This document shows, in pieces, positions 34,627 to 42,843 of a DNA stretch of 64,000 nt. The position numbers and the translations under genes were made by a program. The notes below the pieces were generated by a model, which saw only the letters and a program-made list of their open reading frames with translations, did not search any database and was not told where the DNA came from. Positions within the stretch are counted from its first letter, which is position 1. Each line of letters begins with the position of its first letter. The stretch is taken from assembly GCF_003315205.1 (NCBI RefSeq), contig NZ_QNRR01000004.1:124001-188000 (forward strand), in the 5' to 3' direction. This stretch comes from Roseimicrobium gellanilyticum (GTDB lineage: Bacteria > Verrucomicrobiota > Verrucomicrobiia > Verrucomicrobiales > Verrucomicrobiaceae).

Positions 34627-34660
34627 CAGGCTATCAACTATCAACCATCGACTATCAACC
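34627..34660 (-). repeat. Dispersed 7-bp-phased repeat, family B, copy 4
   Basis: Minus-strand reading GTTGATA-GTCGATG-GTTGATA-GTTGATA-GCCTG; inverted mate of copy 3. Confidence 0.8.
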
Positions 34661-34730
34661 CCTCGGCATAGGCCGTTTTTCGTTTGCCATACCCTGACGC
34701 GCCTGCCAGCATCCAGCGCAGTCGCTATTC

Positions 34731-35147
34731 ATGTCCTTCCTGCGCTCAAAATTCCGACACCTGTACCTGCTGGCGCTCTTCCAGCTGGTGGGCGGGCCGT
34801 TGGTGCTGGTGCCGATGCTCATGATGAGCAAGGCGGTGGTGCGTGAGACTGCGCAGCATGGCGTGGTGAAGGGTTTCCACGAGGCGATGGTGAGCCTGGA
34901 GTGGGAGGAGGCGCGGGAGATGGTGCGGAATGGAGTCGTGCCTGAGTGGTCGTCCTCTTCCACCAAGGCTCCCGGGAAGAAAGAGAAAGCCAAGGATGGA
35001 AAGCCGAAGCTGGATTTCGTGACATGGACCACGCCTGCTCTCATGGAGCTGGAAGGTATCCTTGTGAGGCGAGCCGCATGGGAGTGGCAGCCGATGGCCT
35101 CAAGCTGGGCCAATGCGCCACCGAGTCCGCCACCACGAGTGGCATAA
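34731..35147 (+). CDS. Hypothetical membrane-anchored protein
   Basis: 138 residues. One N-terminal membrane segment (YLLALFQLVGGPLVLVPMLMM), then a charged soluble tail with a Ser/Lys-rich linker (SSSSTKAPGKKEKAKDGKPK) and a Pro-rich end. No known family. Located between two repeat-filled spacers; probably transcribed alone. Confidence 0.5.
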   Translation: MSFLRSKFRHLYLLALFQLVGGPLVLVPMLMMSKAVVRETAQHGVVKGFHEAMVSLEWEEAREMVRNGVVPEWSSSSTKAPGKKEKAKDGKPKLDFVTWTTPALMELEGILVRRAAWEWQPMASSWANAPPSPPPRVA

Positions 35148-35167
35148 AGGAAAGGGAAGACTCGTAG

Positions 35168-35375
35168 GAGCCGGGCCGAAGGCCTTGGACTGCGGCAGCC
35201 TGCTGCCGCTTTTCTCAGCGCAGCCTGCTGCGCGTTCCATCGCGGCGAAGCCGCCTATCATTCCCTTCATTCGTGTGGCCATGCTCCCAGCGGGGGCAGC
35301 CATCGCCACAGCAGGCTGTGGACTCTTCAAAGCGGCAGCAGGCTGCACGCAGTCCAAGGCCTTCGGCCCGGCTGC
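35168..35375. repeat. Long inverted repeat (about 45-bp arms) upstream of the TonB receptor
   Basis: 35168-35212 and 35329-35375 are reverse complements apart from one inserted base. The intervening ~115 bp contains further CAGCAGGCTG-type palindromes. It occupies nearly all of the 35148-35415 gap and would form a large cruciform or RNA stem before the receptor start codon. No transposase is present. Confidence 0.7.
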
Positions 35376-35415
35376 CACATTCGCTCTCACTCGTGCTCTC
35401 ATTTCAATCACTCCC

Positions 35416-37578
35416 ATGAAACCTTTCCTCTCCCAGTCGCTGCTCGCTTCTCTTGCGGCGGCTCTTGTTCCCGTCTCACTTTCCGCTCAAGAATCCGCTC
35501 CCCAAGAACTCGCTCCCATCGTCGTCACCGGCAAGGCGGAGGACCTTGTCGGCGTGGCCTCCACGGCTTCCCAAGGCCGTGCGAGTTCGGAGGACCTGCT
35601 CTCGCGGCCCGTGCTGCGTCGCGGTGAGATTCTGGAAATCATTCCCGGTGTGATCATCACCCAGCATGCGGGCGGCGGGAAGGCGAACCAGTACTTCTTG
35701 CGCGGCTTCAACCTCGACCACGGCACGGACTTCGCAGTCTCGGTGGAAGGCATGCCGATGAATATGCGCACGCATGCGCACGGACAGGGCTACACGGACT
35801 TGAATCCGCTCATCCCGGAACTGCTCCAAGGCGTGGAGTACCGCAAGGGCACCTTCGCGGCGGCGGATGGTGACCTTTCCACGGCGGGCTCGGCGAACTT
35901 CCTGTTCTTCAATCAGCTGCCGCACAATCAGGCGACCTTCGAAATCGGTGAGGATAACTACTATCGTGGTCTCATCGCTGGCTCCATCATGCTGGATGCT
36001 CCTGAGGCGGCGCCCTCGGTAGCCGCGGATCCGAAGAATCCCAAGAACGTCGGGAAGAATCCCGTGCAGCCTGTGTCCTCCGGTGTGACGAGCGGCCTCA
36101 CGTATGCGCTGGAGTACAACACGTATGACGGTCCCTGGGTGCACCCGGATGACTTCAAGCGCTGGAACGGCATGCTGCGCTATTTCCACGGCGACGAAGA
36201 CAACTTCTTCACCGTGACCTTCATGGGCTACCATGCCGACTGGAACTCCAGCGACCAGATTCCAAAGCGTGCCATTGAGGACGGACGCCTCGACCGCTTC
36301 GGTACCGTGGACCCGACGACACTCGGTGAATCCCAGCGCTACAGCCTGAATGCCACCTTCCAGACACGGGATGGCGATGTGGTCACGCGTGGGAATGCGT
36401 ATGCCATCTACTACGACCTCGACCTCTTCTCGAACTTCACCTACTTCCTCGACTACCCGGATCGCGGCGACCAGTTTGAGCAGAAGGAGAGTCGCTGGAT
36501 CTTCGGTGGGAACATCGCCCGCACCTGGGAGAATGCCGAGTTCTTCGGCCATGAAGCGGAGTACACGCTGGGCTTCCAGACGCGACATGATGTGATAGGA
36601 GATATCGGACTGTATCGCACCGAGGCGCGCCGCCGTTTCCTCACGGTGCGTGAGGATGAGGTGTATGAAGCCAGCGCCGGCATCTACGGTGAGGCCAAGA
36701 CGCACTGGACGGACTGGTTCCGCACGGTGGCAGGACTTCGCGCGGATGGGTACTACTTTGACACGCAGTCCAGCACGCTGAGTGCGAATGAAGGCGATGA
36801 GTTCGACGGCATCATCAGCCCGAAAATCAGCGCCATCTTTGGCCCGTGGCATGAGACGGAGCTCTACCTCAGCTACGGCATGGGCTTCCACAGCAACGAT
36901 GCTCGCGGCGTGAATACCGTCATCGACCCCGGCAGCGGTGATCGCGTGGACAAGGTGGACCCGCTGGTGCGCACCCAGAGTGCGGAGATTGGCGTGCGTA
37001 GCCAGGTGATGCCGAACCTGACCACCACGCTGGCGCTCTTCTGGATCGAGAGTGACAGTGAACTGGTGTACATCGGCGATGCAGGGACGAACGAGGCTGG
37101 TCCGGGCTCGCGGCGCTATGGTCTGGAGTTCGCCAGCTACTGGCGGCCGGTGGAGTGGTTCACGCTGGACGCGGAGATTGCGCTGACGCATGCGCGTTTC
37201 ACGGACTCCGGAAATGACGACTACATCCCCAGCAGCGTGCCACTCATGTTCAGCGGTGGCATCACGCTCGGTGCCCACGGGCAGGAGGAGGGACCCTTTG
37301 CCAGCATCCGTGCACGGGCGTTTGACCGTCGCCCGCTCATCGAGGACAACTCGGTGAAAGGAAAGTCCAGCTTCCTGGTGAATGCGGGCATCGGCTACCG
37401 CAAGAAGAACTGGGAAGCGGCCGTTGAGTGCCTGAACCTGTTTGACCGTGAGGACAACGACATTGAATACTTCTACACCAGCCGCCTGCAGGGCGAGCGG
37501 GCCGAGGGGTATGATGACATTCATCTGCACCCCACGGAGCCGCGCACGTTCCGCGTGAGGCTGACGTACAAGTTCTAG
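35416..37578 (+). CDS. TonB-dependent outer-membrane receptor
   Basis: 720 residues from the ATG at 35416. Signal peptide (MKPFLSQSLLASLAAALVP...SLSA|QE), then a TonB-box-like segment APIVVTG. The plug follows (EILEIIPGVIITQHAGGGKANQ; FLRGFNLDHGTDFAVSVEGMP; GVEYRKGTFAAADGDLSTAGS), then a 22-strand-type barrel of alternating aromatic strands ending in VRLTYKF, the usual C-terminal Phe. Plug and barrel are uninterrupted. Imports a ligand across the outer membrane using TonB energy. The HupE/UreJ-type gene 32 bp downstream suggests a metal or metal complex as ligand; this is inferred from context. Confidence 0.92.
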   Translation: MKPFLSQSLLASLAAALVPVSLSAQESAPQELAPIVVTGKAEDLVGVASTASQGRASSEDLLSRPVLRRGEILEIIPGVIITQHAGGGKANQYFLRGFNLDHGTDFAVSVEGMPMNMRTHAHGQGYTDLNPLIPELLQGVEYRKGTFAAADGDLSTAGSANFLFFNQLPHNQATFEIGEDNYYRGLIAGSIMLDAPEAAPSVAADPKNPKNVGKNPVQPVSSGVTSGLTYALEYNTYDGPWVHPDDFKRWNGMLRYFHGDEDNFFTVTFMGYHADWNSSDQIPKRAIEDGRLDRFGTVDPTTLGESQRYSLNATFQTRDGDVVTRGNAYAIYYDLDLFSNFTYFLDYPDRGDQFEQKESRWIFGGNIARTWENAEFFGHEAEYTLGFQTRHDVIGDIGLYRTEARRRFLTVREDEVYEASAGIYGEAKTHWTDWFRTVAGLRADGYYFDTQSSTLSANEGDEFDGIISPKISAIFGPWHETELYLSYGMGFHSNDARGVNTVIDPGSGDRVDKVDPLVRTQSAEIGVRSQVMPNLTTTLALFWIESDSELVYIGDAGTNEAGPGSRRYGLEFASYWRPVEWFTLDAEIALTHARFTDSGNDDYIPSSVPLMFSGGITLGAHGQEEGPFASIRARAFDRRPLIEDNSVKGKSSFLVNAGIGYRKKNWEAAVECLNLFDREDNDIEYFYTSRLQGERAEGYDDIHLHPTEPRTFRVRLTYKF

Positions 37579-37610
37579 TCCAGTCCAGTCCAGTCTGGTT
37601 CAACGCATCG

Positions 37611-38273
37611 ATGTCACTCTCCCTCGCTCTTCTGCAACCCTCCCTCTCTGTGCTGATGGGTGGGTTGTTGCTACCCTTCCTGCTGGCGTGGCAGGAGGAG
37701 GGCATGGGTGGAGTGGCGGCGCACTTCCTGAGCGAGGGGTTCGTACACATCATCCCAGAAGGGTTGGATCACATCCTGTTCGTGCTGGGACTCTTTTTCA
37801 TGTGCCGTGCCTTTCCGGCGCTGCTGTTGCAGATCACGCTCTTCACCATGGCACATTCGGTGACCTTCGGGCTCGGCATGCTGGGGCTGGTGAAGGTGCC
37901 CGGAAATGTGGTGGAGCCGCTCATTGCGCTGAGCATTGCGATGGTGGCGGTGGAGAATATTCTGCTGCCGAAGCCGGAGCGCTGGAAGTGGAGATTGGCG
38001 GCCGTGTTCGTCTTTGGTCTCGTGCACGGACTGGGGTTTGCGAATGCGTTCCAGAAGGTGGAGGTGTCCCTGTCACCGGCGACGTTTCCGATTGCGCTGC
38101 TAAGCTTGAACCTCGGCGTGGGCCTGGGACACCTGGCCGTGGTGGGAGTGGCGTATCTGGCGTGCAGCGCGTTTTGGAACCGGGAATGGTACCGGAAGGC
38201 CGTGGCAGTGCCGGCGTCGGGGGTGATTGCGGTGGTGAGTGTGTGCTGGGTGGTGGCGAGGGTGATGGGGTGA
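37611..38273 (+). CDS. HupE/UreJ-family membrane protein
   Basis: 220 residues, six or seven transmembrane helices. Histidine-bearing motifs characteristic of HupE/UreJ_2 are present: GFVHIIPEGLDHILFVLG, TMAHSVTFGLG and FGLVHGLGFANAF. The family is linked to nickel, cobalt or other transition-metal transport. It directly follows the TonB receptor on the same strand, so the pair probably moves the same substrate across outer and inner membranes. No hydrogenase or urease genes are nearby, so the metal is open. Confidence 0.85.
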   Translation: MSLSLALLQPSLSVLMGGLLLPFLLAWQEEGMGGVAAHFLSEGFVHIIPEGLDHILFVLGLFFMCRAFPALLLQITLFTMAHSVTFGLGMLGLVKVPGNVVEPLIALSIAMVAVENILLPKPERWKWRLAAVFVFGLVHGLGFANAFQKVEVSLSPATFPIALLSLNLGVGLGHLAVVGVAYLACSAFWNREWYRKAVAVPASGVIAVVSVCWVVARVMG

Positions 38274-38350
38274 GCGTGAATGGGTGGGGGGCACGGTGAC
38301 TCGTGCGACTTGGTTGGGATTGGGGTGGTGGGTGTGTTCTGCTGCAGTGA

Positions 38351-38396
38351 GTTCAACGCAGAGACACGGAGACGCAGAGGAACTTCGGAGACTGAG
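38351..38396 (+). repeat. Dispersed repeat, family C, copy 2
   Basis: GTTCAACGCAGAGACACG-type start and ACTTCGGAGACTGAG end. Inverted mate at 38621-38666. Part of the 38274-38874 spacer, which is mostly repeats. Confidence 0.8.
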
Positions 38397-38440
38397 AATG
38401 AGGCTGTAAAGGTGTGGCATCATCGAGTCGTGTTGCGAGG

Positions 38441-38508
38441 GCGCTTTGCGTCGTGGAGTGCGGTGGCACAGGCCTCCCTGGAGGCCGCGACACCGCTTTG
38501 AGCGGAGG
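38441..38508 (+). repeat. Dispersed hairpin repeat, family A, copy 3
   Basis: Same flanks as 3169-3238, with apical stem GGCCTCC/GGAGGCC. Confidence 0.75.
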
Positions 38509-38620
38509 GTGGGATGTGTTGAGGTCTGAGAATGCTCCAGTATCCAAGTCCCGGGCTCTTCAACGCTGAATCCCTTCAGGACAAATTACCGCGCATAGAA
38601 GATGGTCTGGTGGTTCCCCT

Positions 38621-38666
38621 TCAGTCTCCGAAGTTCCTCTGCGTCTCCGTGTCTCTGTGTTGAATC
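38621..38666 (-). repeat. Dispersed repeat, family C, copy 3
   Basis: Inverted relative to copy 2, about 225 bp away. Confidence 0.8.
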
Positions 38667-38774
38667 CAATGCACTTCACCCCGCACCCGTATGGCAAGGC
38701 CACCCGAACTCACCGAATGCGGACCACCTCACGATAGCTCATAGCGCCGATGAGTGGATAGGTGGCATGGCGTC

Positions 38775-38832
38775 CCTCCGCTCAAAGCGGTGTCGCGCTA
38801 ACGCTTGCCACCGCACTCCAAGACGCAAAGCG
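38775..38832 (-). repeat. Dispersed hairpin repeat, family A, copy 4
   Basis: Shortest copy; the apical hairpin is reduced to GCG-TTAG-CGC on the minus strand, while the outer GCGGTG/CACCGC pairing is kept. Confidence 0.7.
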
Positions 38833-38874
38833 ACGTTTCATGGGCCATCGGCAGCAGCAGTAGTGTGTGGACTC

Positions 38875-39582
38875 TCAGTCCCCCAGATACGCCGCACGCA
38901 CTTCGGGATTCTTCTGCAAGGACTCCGCCGTGTCTTCCAGAAGTACGCAACCAGTTTCCAGCACATACCCGTAGCTGGAAATCTTCAATGCAAGGTTCGC
39001 GTTCTGCTCCACGAGCAAAATGGTGAGGCCGCGCTCTTTGTTGATGGCGACAATCTGGTCGAAGATGGCGCGCACGAGAATCGGCGCGATGCCTAGGGAT
39101 GGCTCATCCAGCATGAGGCAGCGGGGACGTCCCATCAGTGCACGCGCGATGGCCAGCATCTGCTGCTCACCTCCAGACATGGTGCCTGCCGCTTGCGTCC
39201 TGCGTTCCTTCAAACGCGGGAAGATGTGGAAGCAGTACTCCGTGTCCGTCTTGATGCCCGCCGAGTCCTTCCGCAGATACGCACCCATGCGGAGATTTTC
39301 TTCCACCGTGAGGTTCGCGAAGATCATGCGGCCTTCCGGCACATGGCACAATCCCTTCGCGACAATCTTATGTGGCGCGGCATTCGTGATGTCTTCACCG
39401 TCGTACTTCACCGAGCCACCGCGTGCCTTGAGCAATCCCGAAATCGCACGCAGCGTGGTAGACTTTCCAGCGCCATTCGCTCCAATGAGCGTCACAATGC
39501 TCTTCTCCGGTACTTTCAATGAGATTCCATGCAGGGCCTTAATCGAGCCATAGGCCACTTCGAGATTTTGCAGTTCCAGCAT
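38875..39582 (-). CDS. livF: Branched-chain amino-acid ABC transporter, ATPase LivF
   Basis: 235 residues. Walker A GANGAGKST, signature MSGGEQQMLAIARAL, Walker B RCLMLDEPSLG, and the switch His region ILLVEQNANLAL typical of LivF. Powers import of Leu/Ile/Val or related amino acids, on the cytoplasmic face. Last gene of the liv run; separated from livG by a four-helix-bundle gene and repeats. Confidence 0.93.
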   Translation of the reverse strand: MLELQNLEVAYGSIKALHGISLKVPEKSIVTLIGANGAGKSTTLRAISGLLKARGGSVKYDGEDITNAAPHKIVAKGLCHVPEGRMIFANLTVEENLRMGAYLRKDSAGIKTDTEYCFHIFPRLKERRTQAAGTMSGGEQQMLAIARALMGRPRCLMLDEPSLGIAPILVRAIFDQIVAINKERGLTILLVEQNANLALKISSYGYVLETGCVLLEDTAESLQKNPEVRAAYLGD

Positions 39583-39589
39583 CGGAGGA

Positions 39590-39624
39590 GTTGATGGTCT
39601 ATGGTTGATAGTTGATAGCCTGAG
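39590..39624 (+). repeat. Dispersed 7-bp-phased repeat, family B, copy 5
   Basis: GTTGATG-GTCTATG-GTTGATA-GTTGATA-GCCTGAG, directly before the livF start. Same orientation as copy 6, the two bracketing the four-helix-bundle gene. Confidence 0.85.
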
Positions 39625-39635
39625 AACTGCAAGCT

Positions 39636-39992
39636 TCAGGATTCCAGCAATGAGCGGCGAAGGCCGCTCAGCATTTTTCCTTGATGCTCCGCGCTGCTGT
39701 ACAGCTCTTGAAACTGAGCGGGTGAGAGAAATCCTTGCCTGCGGCCGATGAATGCCTGGGAAACCACTTCGTAGACGGACCCAGTGGCAATTTCAATAAA
39801 ACGCGCAAAATCCTTTGGCGAAATCCTCGCGCTGCCTTCAGCGATGTTTGAGGAGACTGACACTGCTGCTCGCCTCATTTGGTTGGTGAGCCCGAAACGT
39901 TCGTCGGACGGAAAGGCACGTGTCACGGTGTAAACCTGATCCGCGAATTCAATCGCCTTTTGCCACACGTCGAGTTTTTCGAATCCAAACAT
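39636..39992 (-). CDS. Four-helix-bundle protein (23S rRNA intervening-sequence protein family)
   Basis: 118 residues from the ATG at 39992. Family signature FEKLDVWQKAIEFADQVY, FGLTNQMRRAAVSVSSNIAEGSAR and FARFIEIATGSVYEV. The founding members are encoded in 23S rRNA intervening sequences, and others sit in variable chromosomal spots; the function is unclear, possibly nucleic-acid binding. Here it interrupts the liv operon between livG and livF and is enclosed by direct copies of repeat family B. Confidence 0.9.
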   Translation of the reverse strand: MFGFEKLDVWQKAIEFADQVYTVTRAFPSDERFGLTNQMRRAAVSVSSNIAEGSARISPKDFARFIEIATGSVYEVVSQAFIGRRQGFLSPAQFQELYSSAEHQGKMLSGLRRSLLES

Positions 39993-39997
39993 GGCAA

Positions 39998-40035
39998 GGG
40001 TCGATAGTCTATGGTTGATAGTTGATAGCTTGAGG
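39998..40035 (+). repeat. Dispersed 7-bp-phased repeat, family B, copy 6
   Basis: Starts five bases outside the four-helix-bundle ATG: GTCGATA-GTCTATG-GTTGATA-GTTGATA-GCTTGAG. Confidence 0.85.
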
Positions 40036-40112
40036 AGCTTCGAATGTGGAAACACTCTTCATGTGGCCAGGCTCTCTAAGTTGTTCAATGGAGGTATTGA
40101 TGGAAATTTGTT

Positions 40113-40146
40113 CAGGCTATCAACTATCAACCATAGACCATCAACC
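40113..40146 (-). repeat. Dispersed 7-bp-phased repeat, family B, copy 7
   Basis: Inverted copy next to the livG stop; minus-strand GTTGATG-GTCTATG-GTTGATA-GTTGATA-GCCTG. Confidence 0.85.
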
Positions 40147-40151
40147 CTTCC

Positions 40152-40916
40152 TCACTCCGTCCCCAGATACGCCGCAATCACCTTCGGATCCTTCTGAATC
40201 TCATCCGGTGTGCCCTCGGCAATCTTGATGCCATACTCCAGCACCACGATGCGCTGGCAGATGCCCATGACGACGGTCATGTCATGCTCCACGAGCATCA
40301 CGGAGATGTTGAACTTCTCCTTGATGAACTGGATGAGATTCATGAGCTCTTCCTTTTCCGTGGGGTTCATCCCGGCGGCGGGTTCGTCGAGGAGCAGGAG
40401 CTTGGGCTTGGTGGCGAGGGCGCGGACAATTTCCAGGCGGCGCTGGTCCCCGTAACTAAGGCATTTGCAGGGCTCCTCCGCCATGCTCTCCAGATTGAAG
40501 ATGCCGAGCAGATCATGAACCTCGGCGGCGAGGAGCTTCTCCTCATCGCGGAAGGCCCGCGCGCGAAGGAGTGAGTGGGTGATGCCGTGCTTGATGTGCA
40601 TCAGCATGGCGGAGCGCACGTTGTCGAAGACAGACATCGAGCCGAAGAGGCGGATGTTCTGAAACGTGCGGGCAATGCCCATGCGAGTGATCTGGTGAGG
40701 CTTGTGGCCGGGCACGCGCACGCCATTGAAGCGGATGCCGCCGGCGGTTGGCTGGTACACGCCGGTGATGAGATTGAAGACCGTGGTCTTTCCCGCGCCG
40801 TTCGGGCCGATGAGACCCAGCAACTCGCCGGGCTTCACGGCGAATGTGAGATCGCCCACGGCACGCAGGCCGCCGAACTGCACCGTCACATTTTCAAGCT
40901 CCAAGTTTGCGCTCAT
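40152..40916 (-). CDS. livG: Branched-chain amino-acid ABC transporter, ATPase LivG
   Basis: 254 residues. Walker A GPNGAGKTT, signature LSYGDQRRLEIVRAL, Walker B KLLLLDEPAAGMNP (the extended 'AAGMNP' is typical of LivG), and VMLVEHDMTVVMGI. Partner of LivF on LivH/LivM. The start is 14 bp after the livM stop. Confidence 0.93.
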   Translation of the reverse strand: MSANLELENVTVQFGGLRAVGDLTFAVKPGELLGLIGPNGAGKTTVFNLITGVYQPTAGGIRFNGVRVPGHKPHQITRMGIARTFQNIRLFGSMSVFDNVRSAMLMHIKHGITHSLLRARAFRDEEKLLAAEVHDLLGIFNLESMAEEPCKCLSYGDQRRLEIVRALATKPKLLLLDEPAAGMNPTEKEELMNLIQFIKEKFNISVMLVEHDMTVVMGICQRIVVLEYGIKIAEGTPDEIQKDPKVIAAYLGTE

Positions 40917-40930
40917 GAACTAGGTCGGTA

Positions 40931-41917
40931 TCAGGCGGGGTCGACTGTCTTTTTGTTCTTCTTGCGCTGGAGCACCACGTTGGGCAGCAGGCCCTGTGGG
41001 CGCACGATCATCATGATGATCAGGATCAGGGAGAATATGATCATGCGGTACTGCTCAAAGTCCCGCAGGTACTCATTCAGCACCGTCAGCACGACCGCGG
41101 CGATGACGACGCCGAGCGTACTGCCCATGCCGCCGAGGATGACCATGACCACCACGTCCACGGACTTCAGGAAGCCAAAACCTTCTGCGGAGATGGTGGT
41201 GCGCAGGTGGGCATACAGACCACCTGCGAGACCGGCGAAGAAGGCGCCGATGACGAAGGCCGTCACCTTGTACCGAACGGTATTGATGCCCATGGACTCG
41301 CCTGCCACTTCATCATCACGCACGACCAGGAAGCCACGACCGTAGGTGGAGTTCACCATGGAGCCGACCACGTACACGGAGATGGCAGCGATGGCGAAGA
41401 CCCAGAAGAAGTTTGTGTACGGCTCGATGCCCTTGAGACCAAGTGCGCCACCGAAGGGACCGTCCGCATTCGTATTCGTGAAGACCACGCGCACGATTTC
41501 ATTGAAGCCCAGGGTCACGATGGCGAGGTAATCTCCACGCAGTCGCAGGGAGGGCACACCGACCATCCAGCCAAGCAGTGCCGCGAAAACACCGCCGACG
41601 AGCAGCGCGATGATGAAGACGAGGCTCTGTCCAAACACGCCGCCTCCCAGTGCGGACACCATGGGCGCACCGGCTTGCAGCGTGAGCACGGCGGAGCCGT
41701 ACGCACCCACCGCCATGAAGGCGGCGTGCCCCAGGGAGAACTGGCCCGTGTGGCCATTCACCAGGTTCAGGCTCACGGCGAGGATGATGTTGATCCCCAC
41801 ATTGAGCGCGATGTCCATGTAGTAGTCATCAATCTGGTCCGCGAACAGCGAAACGACCAGACTCACGACGAGCGCCGCCAGGAGAAAGAGCTGGGTGCCG
41901 TATTTCTTGAAGATCAT
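40931..41917 (-). CDS. livM: Branched-chain amino-acid ABC permease LivM
   Basis: 328 residues, about nine transmembrane helices. The LivM motif GLNLVNGHTGQFSLGHAAF (here SLNLVNGHTGQFSLGHAAF) and GGMGSTLGVVIAAVVL are conserved. Its first codon overlaps the end of livH by 4 bp (ATGA type), suggesting coupled translation. Inner membrane. Confidence 0.93.
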   Translation of the reverse strand: MIFKKYGTQLFLLAALVVSLVVSLFADQIDDYYMDIALNVGINIILAVSLNLVNGHTGQFSLGHAAFMAVGAYGSAVLTLQAGAPMVSALGGGVFGQSLVFIIALLVGGVFAALLGWMVGVPSLRLRGDYLAIVTLGFNEIVRVVFTNTNADGPFGGALGLKGIEPYTNFFWVFAIAAISVYVVGSMVNSTYGRGFLVVRDDEVAGESMGINTVRYKVTAFVIGAFFAGLAGGLYAHLRTTISAEGFGFLKSVDVVVMVILGGMGSTLGVVIAAVVLTVLNEYLRDFEQYRMIIFSLILIIMMIVRPQGLLPNVVLQRKKNKKTVDPA

Positions 41918-42837
41918 ACTTTCTCGCGTTCGACCTTCCCGAGAAGGCCGGAGGGCTTGAAGAGGAGAATGAGGATGAGGATGACGAAGGCCACGCCGTC
42001 CTTGTAGCCGGAGGGAATGCCGATGTCCTGGCTGTAGCCGGCGACCAGTGTCTCCGTGATGCCGATGATCAAGCCGCCCAGCGCTGCCCCTGGAATATTC
42101 CCGATGCCGCCTAGCACGGCCGCGACGAAGGCCTTCAATCCCGGAAGGATGCCCATGAAGGGCTCGATGGAGGGATAGAGCGAGGCGTACAGGATGCCGC
42201 CCGCCGCCGCGAGCGCGGAGCCAAGGCCGAAGGTGAAGGAGATGACGACGCTGTTATTCACCCCCATGAGCGTGGCTGCTGTGGGATTGAGTGACAGGGC
42301 ACGCATGGCCAGGCCCATCTTCGTCTTCATCACGATGAAACGCAGGGCCACGAGCAGGGCCACCGTGGTGACCAGCACGATGACCTGGGTGTTCGAGACA
42401 TACAGCCCGCCCAGTCCCTCGATGTTCTTCTTGGGGATGACCTCGGGGAAGGGGCGCTGCGTGGCGCCGAAGATGAGCTGGCCGGTGTACTCCAGGAAGA
42501 GCGAGACACCGATGGCCGTGATGAGCACATTGAGCCGTGGACGGCTTCGCAGCGGACGGTACGCCAGGAATTCGATGAGAATCCCCAGCGCGGCGCAAAT
42601 AGCCATGGCCAGGAGCAGGATGACCGCCGCACTGATGGGGGCAGGCAGCGCTCCCATCAGCGGCATCAGCGCCTTGTGCAGGTAGTAGCCTGCAAAGGCG
42701 CCCAGCATGAAGACATCTCCATGCGCGAAGTTGATGAAGCGCAGCACCCCGTACACCATCGTGTACCCCAGTGCGATCAATGCATAGATGGCCCCCAGGA
42801 AAAGGCCGTTGAGCAACTGCTGGATGAACTGCTCCAA
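41914..42837 (-). CDS. livH: Branched-chain amino-acid ABC permease LivH
   Basis: 307 residues, about eight transmembrane helices. MEQFIQQLLNGLFLGAIYAL and YGVLRFINFAHGDVFMLGAF are the family N-terminus, and GGIGNIPGAALGGLIIGI is the conserved cytoplasmic loop. Follows livK by 6 bp. Confidence 0.93.
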   Translation of the reverse strand: MEQFIQQLLNGLFLGAIYALIALGYTMVYGVLRFINFAHGDVFMLGAFAGYYLHKALMPLMGALPAPISAAVILLLAMAICAALGILIEFLAYRPLRSRPRLNVLITAIGVSLFLEYTGQLIFGATQRPFPEVIPKKNIEGLGGLYVSNTQVIVLVTTVALLVALRFIVMKTKMGLAMRALSLNPTAATLMGVNNSVVISFTFGLGSALAAAGGILYASLYPSIEPFMGILPGLKAFVAAVLGGIGNIPGAALGGLIIGITETLVAGYSQDIGIPSGYKDGVAFVILILILLFKPSGLLGKVEREKV

Positions 42838-42843
42838 GGCTCT

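Noticed and set aside
35476-37530. 684-codon minus-strand open frame
   Set aside because: Antisense to the TonB receptor gene; no recognisable protein features.
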